DNA of 33,986 nucleotides from an uncultured Clostridia bacterium (GTDB lineage Bacteria > Bacillota > Clostridia > Oscillospirales > CAG-272), in assembly GCA_947586625.1 (NCBI GenBank), contig CANPXS010000012.1, positions 1 through 33,986 of the forward strand. Reading direction: 5' to 3'. A program made the translations under genes and the position numbers. A model generated the notes under the pieces. The model was not told the origin of the DNA. It worked only from the letters and a program-made list of their open reading frames with translations, and searched no databases. How positions within the stretch are numbered: the stretch's first letter is position 1; each line of letters opens with the position of its first letter. Shown here in pieces: positions 24,741-31,940 of this stretch.

Positions 24741-25526
24741 TTAAAGAAGTTTCATCTTTGCAGCAGACTCCGACATAATTTCATCATGAATGATCTTCGA
24801 TGCATTAATCGGTTGTGACCAAGATCTATTTGCTTTTTCTATTCCCCTTTTGTATGCCATTTTCAAATCGGTTGAAATGTTGAGCTTTTTTACTCCTGGG
24901 ATATGGATCAACTTAGTCAAAATCTCATCCGACAGACCGCTTCCTCCGTGAACAACAAACGGCTTATCCGTTATAGACGTGGTATATTCCACAAGGTCAT
25001 AATGCAAATTGGGCTCAACTTTATATTCCCCGTGGGCGTTTCCAAACGCGACCGCAATAAAATCCACGTCAGTTTTATGCAGAAAATCCGTGATATCTTC
25101 TCTTGAAGCAATTGTATCCTTCCGAACGATTACGTCGTCTTCAACTCCTTTTACCTGACCGACCTCTGCTTCGACTAAAACACCGTTGGCATGAGCATAC
25201 GATATAATCTCATTCGTAAAATCAATATTTTGCTGTATGGGAAGAGAAGAACCGTCTGCCATAACCATGTCCCAACCGCTGTTTACCGCATTAAATATAG
25301 TTTTCTTTTCCTTGCAGTGATCCAGATTTAGCCAAGCGTGAATGCCACGATCGGCGGCATATAACTTAACAAAATTAGAAAAAACGTGCGCAGGAAGTAC
25401 TTTATAAATTTCCGTTGAAGTCTGCAAGATGACGTCATGCCGAATTGATGCAGCCGCGTCGATGACCGCTCTGGCAGATTCAAAATCCCATATATTAAAT
25501 GCAAAATACTGACCTTGATTCAACAT
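24741..25526 (-). CDS. class II (zinc) fructose-bisphosphate/tagatose-bisphosphate-type aldolase
   Basis: Class II, metal-dependent aldolase of the FbaA/GatY/KbaY family, 261 residues, a little shorter than housekeeping enzymes. It makes or breaks a C-C bond in a ketose phosphate, normally with dihydroxyacetone phosphate as one part. Zinc ligands are visible in NLDHCK (His 70), AFGNAHGEY (His 165) and VVHGGSG (His 193); VEAEVG (about 118-123) and the DHAP phosphate-binding segment NISTDLK (216-222) are also in place. I chose ATG 25526 because GTGGAGG lies just upstream; the in-frame GTG 25538 overlaps that site. It heads a tight run with kinase, dehydrogenase and cytidylyltransferase, which implies a biosynthetic role in preparing a CDP-activated group. 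Substrate not determinable. Confidence 0.88.
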   Translation of the reverse strand: MLNQGQYFAFNIWDFESARAVIDAAASIRHDVILQTSTEIYKVLPAHVFSNFVKLYAADRGIHAWLNLDHCKEKKTIFNAVNSGWDMVMADGSSLPIQQNIDFTNEIISYAHANGVLVEAEVGQVKGVEDDVIVRKDTIASREDITDFLHKTDVDFIAVAFGNAHGEYKVEPNLHYDLVEYTTSITDKPFVVHGGSGLSDEILTKLIHIPGVKKLNISTDLKMAYKRGIEKANRSWSQPINASKIIHDEIMSESAAKMKLL

Positions 25527-25598
25527 TGATGCCTCCACAATAAAAAAGGTTGCGTTACTATTTATTGTAAATACTCAGTATATGGCTTTTGCGGGTCC

Positions 25599-25626
25599 AT
25601 TATGGTTTCACCAAATAATGCATCAA
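25599..25626 (-). promoter_or_regulatory. possible sigma-A-type promoter for the aldolase-kinase-dehydrogenase-cytidylyltransferase set
   Basis: On the minus strand there is a TTGATG box (25621-25626), a 16-base spacer and a CATAAT box (25599-25604) in the 258-base gap before the aldolase gene. The boxes match 4 of 6 and 5 of 6 of the consensus. The leader would be about 70 bases. It is the best promoter-like arrangement in this gap; nothing confirms its use. Confidence 0.35.
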
Positions 25627-25784
25627 CTTGCCGTGCGCTCTAATGAATCATTCCGGATTATTTGTTCCGACTTACGTTACGGTTCCATCGAAAAAATTCT
25701 TTCTATGTTTATACACACAAAAAACAAATAATACCTTATGATTGCCTTTTTGATATCTAAAACATTAGAAGCATTTATATCGCG

Positions 25785-26534
25785 CTATTTTACATGCTCT
25801 GGTTTTCGATCTTCTTCAGCCGGTAATTTCATATAGTCTCCATAGCAAGTTGTTAAATATACATCATATTTTTCAGGAATATAAAATTTTGCATCCTCAA
25901 AATCTGTCAAAATTGCATTTTTCCAAGTATCAGAAGGGTACTTGTTCCTTATCCATCTATAAAAAACATTTGAACAGTGAACACATTTTGTTTCTTTTTC
26001 ATTTCCTATCTGCGATACCACATCATATCTTTTCTGAAGAAACTCTGTAGAAAATAATTTTCCCAACATATGTGTCGTAAATAAAAGTACTTTGTTTTTA
26101 AATGAAAAACCTTTATATACCACTTCTTCCTTCAACATTCCCTGCAATGTTGACAATCTAAATAATTTCATTCGAAATCTGCATGGATTATCCGGCACAT
26201 TATCGTTTACAAATATGTCTAAAGTGGGAATATACCCTTGTATCTCTGTTGAATTCTTTTTCTGAATGCGATCAATCCAAAGTCTTTTATGCATGGTTAA
26301 TTCTTTGCATTCTCCAAAGCACTCAACTAATTTGATATAATTTTTTCTGTCAACACAAATATCCAAATCATCATCCCAAGGAATAAAACCTTTATGCCTG
26401 ACAGCGCCTAAACATGAACCTCCGTACAAGAAATATTGAATCCCTTTTTCTTCACAGAAAATATGAAACGTTTTCATTATGTCCAATAGTTCTTTTTGTA
26501 TTTCATATGTTCCGTATTGGTTTGATTGAATCAT
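25785..26534 (-). CDS. LicD-family phosphotransferase
   Basis: LicD/fukutin-type phosphotransferase, about 249 residues. Relatives transfer phosphocholine or a polyol phosphate (ribitol-, glycerol-phosphate) from a CDP-donor to a sugar hydroxyl. The hallmark nucleotidyltransferase-like motif is present: YGGSCLGAVRHKGFIPWDDDLDI (start GGS about residues 38-40, acidic WDDDLD about 53-58), with the acidic residues that bind metal. An AGGAGG site lies 10 bases before ATG 26534; GTG 26540, 4 bases from it, is an alternative start. The gene is AT-rich and stands alone between two non-coding gaps, but a LicC-like cytidylyltransferase lies four genes downstream, so it is the natural acceptor enzyme for that CDP-linked product. 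Choline import and kinase genes (LicB, LicA type) are absent from the window. Confidence 0.9.
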   Translation of the reverse strand: MIQSNQYGTYEIQKELLDIMKTFHIFCEEKGIQYFLYGGSCLGAVRHKGFIPWDDDLDICVDRKNYIKLVECFGECKELTMHKRLWIDRIQKKNSTEIQGYIPTLDIFVNDNVPDNPCRFRMKLFRLSTLQGMLKEEVVYKGFSFKNKVLLFTTHMLGKLFSTEFLQKRYDVVSQIGNEKETKCVHCSNVFYRWIRNKYPSDTWKNAILTDFEDAKFYIPEKYDVYLTTCYGDYMKLPAEEDRKPEHVK

Positions 26535-26540
26535 TTGCAC

Positions 26541-27034
26541 TCATCCTCCTAATTCCGCCATAAATCGATTTCTTATTTGATATATCGAAAAAACATTTCA
26601 ATCAGCCCTATTATCGACTGCTTAAACTATCATATCGTTTATAATATCGTTCGAGGGAAACGGTGGAACATCAAAGAAATAATGACTGCATCAGCCGGAT
26701 CGCTCTCCCTTTTCAAGTTATATATTTTCAGTAAGAGTAAATACTCAAAAATACACTGCACGCTTTTTGCGGCGTGAACGCCAGTTTCGCCGCTGAAATT
26801 AAAATCCTGAGCAGAAGTGTCAACCGTGTGGAAGTTTATCTTGCAGCAAACGAAAACAACGTCATATCCCGGAATCTTTTTATTCATTCCAAGACGATTT
26901 TCCTGTGGCGTGATAAGCCACTCGCGTTAAGTGCAGTTTCCGAACAGCAACGGTTATTCCATCCTTCTCGGTTATCGTTATCACACATGCTTGTTTTCAG
27001 CTTTATACACTTTTATCATCGTAGTCAAGCAATT
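26541..27034. other. 494-base gap without a confident gene
   Basis: This stretch separates the ACP/FkbH/VOC module from the LicD gene. An 82-codon minus-strand reading frame (26639-26887) has no convincing ribosome binding site, has unusual composition with repeated Cys and His, and matches no family I recognise. Reading frames on the other strand are no better. No clear terminator hairpin, tRNA or insertion-sequence end is visible. It may be decayed coding sequence or a recombination scar between modules. An AGGAGG site at its left end serves the LicD gene. Confidence 0.4.
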
Positions 27035-27430
27035 CTAATATGCCTCTACTATTTCAATCATTCCGATATGCAAAGAATACATAAAAACTACTCTTCTGTT
27101 GTCAAATGCTACTGCAGGTGTAAGCGGGATCATTACTTTAAACCTGTTTTTCTCCAGACTTTTTATATCTTCTTCTATATTTTCAGATACATAGCAAATA
27201 TGATATGGTGTTCCTGAAGCCTCGTTTACGTACTGATCGACCGGAGACTTTTTTTCTTTATCAAACGGACTGACAAGCTCGATCCTGTATCCGTCTTTCT
27301 CTCCAAACGCAAGTTTGACGTTTCTGTCTGTATCGTCGATCATTTCGCAGAAATTGAATCCCAGCTCCTTAAAAGCATCTATCGCCCTGTCTATGCGTCT
27401 GACTGCATACCCTATGTGATCTATTTTCAT
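27035..27430 (-). CDS. VOC-family protein (glyoxalase / methylmalonyl-CoA epimerase-like)
   Basis: Vicinal oxygen chelate protein, about 131 residues, the size of a single glyoxalase or methylmalonyl-CoA epimerase chain. The start KIDHIGYAVRRIDRAIDAFKELG is typical of epimerase-type VOC proteins and supplies the first metal His. YHICYVSENIEEDI matches the second betaalphabetabetabeta motif, with His about residue 77, and IEIVE near the end carries the last Glu ligand. I chose ATG 27430 (AGGA eight bases upstream) over the in-frame TTG at 27445. It follows the FkbH gene by four bases, so it is probably co-translated with the ACP module and may epimerise or otherwise process the acyl group. The substrate cannot be read from the sequence. 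Confidence 0.82.
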   Translation of the reverse strand: MKIDHIGYAVRRIDRAIDAFKELGFNFCEMIDDTDRNVKLAFGEKDGYRIELVSPFDKEKKSPVDQYVNEASGTPYHICYVSENIEEDIKSLEKNRFKVMIPLTPAVAFDNRRVVFMYSLHIGMIEIVEAY

Positions 27431-27434
27431 GAAA

Positions 27435-29081
27435 TTATTCCTCAAACCTTATTTCCTTATAAAAATCAAATTGCTTCCTCTGATATGACGACACAACAAG
27501 CTCATATAACTTATGTCCGTTTTCATCCGAAATCAGACTGAATCCAAGCTTATCATAAAGCTCTTTCACCGGAGCGTTCTTTGCCGTGGGAATATATTCG
27601 CCGATCAACTTTGGCTTTGAACAGTTTGCAATTATTTCATTTATAATTACATTTTCTATATTTCTTCCCATCACGCGGCAGCTCATAAGGAATGTGTCAA
27701 TTTTGACTTCATCCTCGCTTTTCTTAAGTATAATCACGCTGATCAACCCGCTGTCGCCATACTTATCCGACGCATATACAACGTAAATCACATTATCGGC
27801 ATTTGCGTCCATCTCCTCGAGTTCGGTCTCTGTATACCTTTTTGTTGTGACATTGAACTGGTTAGTTTTCGAGCATAATTGCGCCACACGGGCAAATTCC
27901 TCACGCCGAATTCGATGAATATCGATCTTGATCTCAAGCCTTGATATATATTCGTCAAGATTCAGGCTGCCGCTCATCTCTTGTTTGCGCTTGGCTTCGC
28001 TTTGATACATTTCCGTCTTCTGCAAGTCTTCTCCAAGCACTTTGAGCGGTCTGCAATAATCAAACCATATATCTTCCGCAAATGAGCGCAGCGTTGAAGT
28101 ATCTTTCGGGAACATCGGAACCGTTACTTCAGGACATGCTCCTTTGACCGTTTCCTGCTCTATTGGGTTATCATCAATAAAAATAAAACCGTTTTCCGAA
28201 AGATTCAGTTCTTTCTCCATCATCTTTATATTCGACGTTTTATTTTCCCAGTTGATTTTTTGACTCACAAAGTCGCTTTCTCTGAGAAGCATCGCCGGAT
28301 GATCTGAAATTACCGCTTCGGCATCGTCGTAGTTGTTTTTACTGTTGATTGCCAAAAGTATACCGCGCTTCCTCATTTCAAGAAGCTGTCTCTGAAAATC
28401 GTAAAACCGCTGTCCCTCTTTATGATCCGAAAGCTCTATGCCTTCAGGTCCGTCCTCTCCGACGACTCCGCCCCAAAGCGTATTGTCAAGATCGAGGGAT
28501 ATTATTTTTTTTCTTTGAGAAAATACAGAATTCAAAGCACGGTTTATCTCCGAAGCAACCGCATTTATGCCATCTCTCGAATACGGCATACTGCTCATAT
28601 ACCACATTTTTCCCGAATAAAAATTGTTTCTTCCAATGTCGGAAACCGTATCTGAGAGGTCGAGAGCATATATATTGTTTTTCTTTTCCGCCTTGTCCTG
28701 AACAAACTGATACCAGTCGTTTTCAAGTTCTAATCTATACTTTCTTTCTTCAAAAGACTTGATCCTGTTTTCGCGAATATCTACAGTAGTAATGAATATC
28801 GGGACAGCCGTGACATTATCTGTCAATGTCGAAACAGCCTGTTTCCATACGTCAATTCTTTCTTTTGCTTCATCAAGGTCTTTCCATAAAACAGATTCAG
28901 TTCCGTCGAGTAAAACAATTATCACTTCAGCGCCATAACTATATAATCCGGATGAAGCATTCAGCACTTCCTGGACCCACGTGTCAAATCCGTCCGGGAA
29001 ATATACATCATATTCAGTGCCAAGCTTATTTGCAATCAGGTCAAGTGTGATATTTGACAGCAACGCTATTTTTCTTTTCAT
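27435..29081 (-). CDS. FkbH-like HAD-superfamily protein with C-terminal GNAT-like domain
   Basis: FkbH family protein of 548 residues. Characterised FkbH-type enzymes load a glyceryl group from 1,3-bisphosphoglycerate onto an acyl carrier protein. An N-terminal alpha/beta region of about 190 residues precedes the HAD domain, which has motif I SLDLDNTLWGGVVGEDG (catalytic Asp at about 197 and 199) and the late acidic motif FIDDNPIEQ (about 301-309). From about residue 380 a GNAT-like region ends in LIGEYIPTAKNAPVKELYDKLGF, typical for these proteins. The gene starts 22 bases after the carrier protein gene, the usual pairing of FkbH with its own ACP. The family is very clear; glyceryl as substrate is established for relatives, and its use here for a glycan decoration is inference. 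Confidence 0.9.
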   Translation of the reverse strand: MKRKIALLSNITLDLIANKLGTEYDVYFPDGFDTWVQEVLNASSGLYSYGAEVIIVLLDGTESVLWKDLDEAKERIDVWKQAVSTLTDNVTAVPIFITTVDIRENRIKSFEERKYRLELENDWYQFVQDKAEKKNNIYALDLSDTVSDIGRNNFYSGKMWYMSSMPYSRDGINAVASEINRALNSVFSQRKKIISLDLDNTLWGGVVGEDGPEGIELSDHKEGQRFYDFQRQLLEMRKRGILLAINSKNNYDDAEAVISDHPAMLLRESDFVSQKINWENKTSNIKMMEKELNLSENGFIFIDDNPIEQETVKGACPEVTVPMFPKDTSTLRSFAEDIWFDYCRPLKVLGEDLQKTEMYQSEAKRKQEMSGSLNLDEYISRLEIKIDIHRIRREEFARVAQLCSKTNQFNVTTKRYTETELEEMDANADNVIYVVYASDKYGDSGLISVIILKKSEDEVKIDTFLMSCRVMGRNIENVIINEIIANCSKPKLIGEYIPTAKNAPVKELYDKLGFSLISDENGHKLYELVVSSYQRKQFDFYKEIRFEE

Positions 29082-29103
29082 TACTGCACCTCATAATTCG
29101 GAA

Positions 29104-29325
29104 CTACTTGTTATTGACTATCTCATATAGATCTCTCAGACTGTGAACTTTGTTAACGCTTTCTATAGGAATATTAATGTCGTACTCCAACTCAAGCTCC
29201 ATTACAAGCGTAAGCATCATGAGGGAATTCCATTTTTCGTACTCATTGTACTTTGTCTCAAGACTAAGTTCGGACACATCTACGCCCATTACATCGGCTA
29301 CAAAATTCAAGAATTCCTTTTCCAT
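29104..29325 (-). CDS. acyl carrier protein
   Basis: Small acidic carrier protein of 73 residues, matching the usual acyl carrier protein length. The phosphopantetheine attachment site is WNSLMML: the Ser is present but the Asp that usually precedes it is Asn. The rest follows the four-helix pattern, with the typical LELEYDINIP segment in helix III. I chose ATG 29325, preceded by AAGGGGTG with six bases of spacing; an in-frame GTG at 29334 overlaps that site. It lies between a sugar acyltransferase and an FkbH-like enzyme, which points to a dedicated carrier for a polar acyl group rather than fatty-acid synthesis. No ketosynthase or acyltransferase domain is nearby. Confidence 0.9.
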   Translation of the reverse strand: MEKEFLNFVADVMGVDVSELSLETKYNEYEKWNSLMMLTLVMELELEYDINIPIESVNKVHSLRDLYEIVNNK

Positions 29326-29341
29326 ATTCAACACCCCTTTA

Positions 29342-29977
29342 TTAAAATTTAATCGGTCTTGCAGGACAACCCATCATTTTTCTTCCGTTCGGTACATTTG
29401 TCATAACTGTGCTCCCTGCACAAATATAAACATCGTTACCTATTTTGGTTCCCGGAACCATATGCGAAGTCGTTCCCATGAAAACTCTATCCCCAAGCGT
29501 ACACATTCCAGTTACGTCACAGTGTGCGCTTATCGTGCAATATTCACCCAGAACAGAATCGTGTGCTACAGAAGAATACATATTTATTATCGTTCCGTCT
29601 CCGACGACTGCATTATCCGAAATCAAGGCATACGGATATATTATCGAGCCTTCCCCTATGGTGCTGCTGTCGGCAATTATCGCGTTCGGATGAATGATCG
29701 TCGTAAACTTAGCACCTTTTGCTTTCATTTTTTCTATAACGTTTTTCCTCACAGTGCTATTTCCGATGCAGCATATAAATTCATCATCTTCCTCAATAGA
29801 ATAGCCGTCGATACAGACTATAACGTCAACATCGCATATTTTTCCTCTCAGTGCATCCGGATCATCATCCAAAAATCCTTTTATATTCCAAGTAAATGAC
29901 TTTTCATTTATGTCTTTTGCAATTTGAAGAACTTCTCTGCCGCATCCGCCGGCGGCTATAATAACCAATTTTTTCAC
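29342..29977 (-). CDS. pglD: PglD/NeuD-like sugar N-acyltransferase (left-handed beta-helix)
   Basis: Sugar N-acyltransferase of the NeuD/PglD family, 211 residues, predicted to acylate the 4-amino group of the UDP-sugar made by the two upstream enzymes. The N-terminal part is Rossmann-like (VIIAAGGCGREV); from about residue 95 there are hexapeptide repeats of a left-handed beta-helix. The His in SVAHDSVLG corresponds to the family's catalytic base. The GTG start (29977) overlaps the preceding stop as GTGA with a GGGG stretch upstream. Known PglD uses acetyl-CoA. Here an acyl carrier protein gene follows 16 bases later, so another acyl donor is possible, as LpxA-type beta-helix enzymes use acyl-ACP. 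That donor idea is inference only. Confidence 0.9.
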   Translation of the reverse strand: MKKLVIIAAGGCGREVLQIAKDINEKSFTWNIKGFLDDDPDALRGKICDVDVIVCIDGYSIEEDDEFICCIGNSTVRKNVIEKMKAKGAKFTTIIHPNAIIADSSTIGEGSIIYPYALISDNAVVGDGTIINMYSSVAHDSVLGEYCTISAHCDVTGMCTLGDRVFMGTTSHMVPGTKIGNDVYICAGSTVMTNVPNGRKMMGCPARPIKF

Positions 29978-30648
29978 TGTATTTTCCCCATCGCTTTATT
30001 TTCTTTTCCCATAAATTCTTCCATTGTATCTGATGTTTCGGAAGATATTCCCTCTCTTTTCATTACCTTAACCACCGTCATAAAAATGATCTTCATATCT
30101 CCGACGAATGTCACATTCTTCGTATATTCCACATCAAGCCTGAACTTTTCTTCCCAGCTTATTCCATTTCTTCCATGAACCTGCGCATATCCTGTCAGTC
30201 CCGGGCGCACATCGTGGCGGCGGCGCTGCTCCGCGCTGTATCTCAGTAAATATCTCACCAACAGCGGTCTCGGCCCGACGATCGCCATATCACCCTTGAC
30301 GATATTCACCAGCTCCGGCAACTCATCAAGGCTTGTCGAGCGCAAAAACCTTCCGTAACCGTTGAGCCTGTCCTTATCGGGCAGCAGATTCCCGTCGCTG
30401 TCCTTCGCGTTTGACATCGTCCTGAACTTGATCAGACTGAATATCTTCTCCTGCCCGGTTCTTTTATCGATCCTTCCCGGACGCTGCTGCACGAAAAATG
30501 GGTTCCCCTTCATCGCAATCGCACCAATGGCGGTTAAAATCAGCAAGAGCGGGGACAGCACGATTAGGGCGACGAGCGACAGTGTGAAGTCCAGCGGACG
30601 CTTGACAATTCGCTCATACGGGCCGTATGGCTTATGTAAATTTTCCAT
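29974..30648 (-). CDS. pglC: PglC-like initiating phosphoglycosyl transferase
   Basis: Monotopic phosphoglycosyl transferase of the bacterial sugar transferase family, about 224 residues. It transfers a sugar-phosphate from a UDP-sugar to undecaprenyl phosphate and so starts the repeat unit at the inner membrane face. It has one N-terminal hydrophobic segment (about residues 22-42), then FFVQQRPGR, LIKFRTM, the catalytic-region SLDELPELVNIVKGD and IVGPRPLL. I chose ATG 30648 because a GAGGGA ribosome binding site sits 4 bases upstream; a GTG at 30660 is an in-frame alternative but overlaps that site. No large N-terminal WcaJ-type domain is present, so this is the short PglC/WsaP form. Context makes the bacillosamine-type sugar the probable first sugar. 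It ends in a GTGA overlap with the acetyltransferase gene. Confidence 0.92.
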   Translation of the reverse strand: MENLHKPYGPYERIVKRPLDFTLSLVALIVLSPLLLILTAIGAIAMKGNPFFVQQRPGRIDKRTGQEKIFSLIKFRTMSNAKDSDGNLLPDKDRLNGYGRFLRSTSLDELPELVNIVKGDMAIVGPRPLLVRYLLRYSAEQRRRHDVRPGLTGYAQVHGRNGISWEEKFRLDVEYTKNVTFVGDMKIIFMTVVKVMKREGISSETSDTMEEFMGKENKAMGKIQ

Positions 30649-30656
30649 ACATTCCC

Positions 30657-31925
30657 TCACGCGAAGCAGCTTCTGGCAATCTCGATCACCATATCCTGCT
30701 CCTCCGCCGTCATCTTATTGTCGCTCGGCAGGCAGAGGCCACGGTCGAATATGTCCGCGCCGACGTCGATCGTACCAGCGCCCTGTATGTACGCGTTGCT
30801 GTTCGCGCGGCCGTTGCCGTCACGCGTGATAAACGCATTCATGCGGTAGATAGGCTGCATGTGCATCGGCTTCCATATCGGTCTGCCCTCGGCGTTATAC
30901 TTTGCAAGCGTTTCGAGTATCTCCGTCGGGCACGTCTTGCCCGGTTCCTTAACATATGCGGCTTCATTGTCTCCGCGGACGTGGTTGCACATAGCCTCAC
31001 GGTCGATGAGCATGCACGACAGCCAGAAGTTCGGCTCGCTGTCGGGGCTGTACGGATTCATCGTGACGGGCAAATCTTTGAATCCTTCTTTGTATCGCTC
31101 GTATATCGCCTTTTTCTGCGCGATATGCTCCGCAAGATGCGGTATCTGTCCGCGCACGACCCCGGCGATAACGTTCGACATACGGTAGTTGTATCCGATC
31201 TCCTCGTGCTGGTACCAAGGAGCATTCTCGCGGCTCTGTGTCGACCACTTGCGCACCTTCTCCGCGTCCGCCTTGCTGTCGGTCAGAAACATTCCGCCCG
31301 ACGAGCCCGTGATGATCTTGTTTCCGTTGAAAGATATAGCGTTGTAATCGCCGAACGTGCCGGTCTCTTTGCCTTTGTACGTCGCGCCGAGCGATTCCGC
31401 CGCGTCCTCGATGATGAGCGCGCCGTGACGGCCGCATATCTCTTTTATCTCATCTATCTTTGCGGGCGTTCCGTAGAGATGCGCAACGACGACGAGCTTC
31501 ACGTCGGGATATATCTCAAACGCCTTTTCAAGCGCCTGCGGGTCCATGTTCCATGTGTCGTACTCGGTGTCGATAAATACGGCCTCGCCGTCCTCGTAAG
31601 CGACCGGATTGACCGACGCGTCAAACGTCATATCGTCGCAGAAAACCTTGTGTCCCCTGAGCGTTCCCTCGTTCGGCTTCGGCATGCCGTACAGCTTCTC
31701 GCCCGCAAGCTTCGTCGCAAGATGCAGTGCCGCAGTTCCGCACGAGAGCGCGACCGCGTATTTGCATCCTACGAGCTCTGCGATCTCACGCTCGATCTCG
31801 TTTATGTTTTCGCCTACCGTCGACATCCAGTTCGTCTCATACGCCAGCTTGACGTAGTCGAGTTCCTCCCCGTGCATCGTCGGCGACGACAGCCATATTT
31901 TATGTTGAAATTTCTCGAGTTTCAT
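30657..31925 (-). CDS. pglE: DegT/DnrJ/EryC1/StrS PLP aminotransferase, PglE-like
   Basis: PLP-dependent sugar aminotransferase of the DegT family, 422 residues, expected to put an amino group on C4 of the 4-keto sugar made by the preceding dehydratase, using glutamate as donor. Visible signatures are LSCGTAALHLA for phosphate binding, IIEDAAESLG with the PLP-ring Asp, and SFNGNKIITGSSGG, where the Lys forms the Schiff base. The catalytic Lys is therefore intact, unlike in the DegT-fold protein at the left edge. Start ATG at 31925. The stop codon lies inside the GTGAGG that precedes the next gene, so translation of the two is probably coupled. PglE, the C4 aminotransferase of bacillosamine synthesis, is the best functional match given the PglF-, PglC- and PglD-like neighbours; a related 4-amino-sugar is possible. 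Confidence 0.92.
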   Translation of the reverse strand: MKLEKFQHKIWLSSPTMHGEELDYVKLAYETNWMSTVGENINEIEREIAELVGCKYAVALSCGTAALHLATKLAGEKLYGMPKPNEGTLRGHKVFCDDMTFDASVNPVAYEDGEAVFIDTEYDTWNMDPQALEKAFEIYPDVKLVVVAHLYGTPAKIDEIKEICGRHGALIIEDAAESLGATYKGKETGTFGDYNAISFNGNKIITGSSGGMFLTDSKADAEKVRKWSTQSRENAPWYQHEEIGYNYRMSNVIAGVVRGQIPHLAEHIAQKKAIYERYKEGFKDLPVTMNPYSPDSEPNFWLSCMLIDREAMCNHVRGDNEAAYVKEPGKTCPTEILETLAKYNAEGRPIWKPMHMQPIYRMNAFITRDGNGRANSNAYIQGAGTIDVGADIFDRGLCLPSDNKMTAEEQDMVIEIARSCFA

Positions 31926-31940
31926 ATTGTTAACTGTCTC

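Noticed and set aside
21303..26534. Phosphonate biosynthesis (iron dehydrogenase, aldolase and cytidylyltransferase occur in some phosphonate loci)
   Set aside because: No PEP mutase, phosphonopyruvate decarboxylase or aminotransferase partner is present in the window.
21303..26534. Phosphocholine decoration (lic-type locus)
   Set aside because: LicC- and LicD-like proteins are present but choline transporter and choline kinase genes are not, while a sugar-type kinase, aldolase and dehydrogenase are. Not fully excluded.
26639..26887. 82-codon minus-strand frame in the gap before licD
   Set aside because: No good ribosome binding site, no recognised family and odd composition; kept only as a note in the gap entry.
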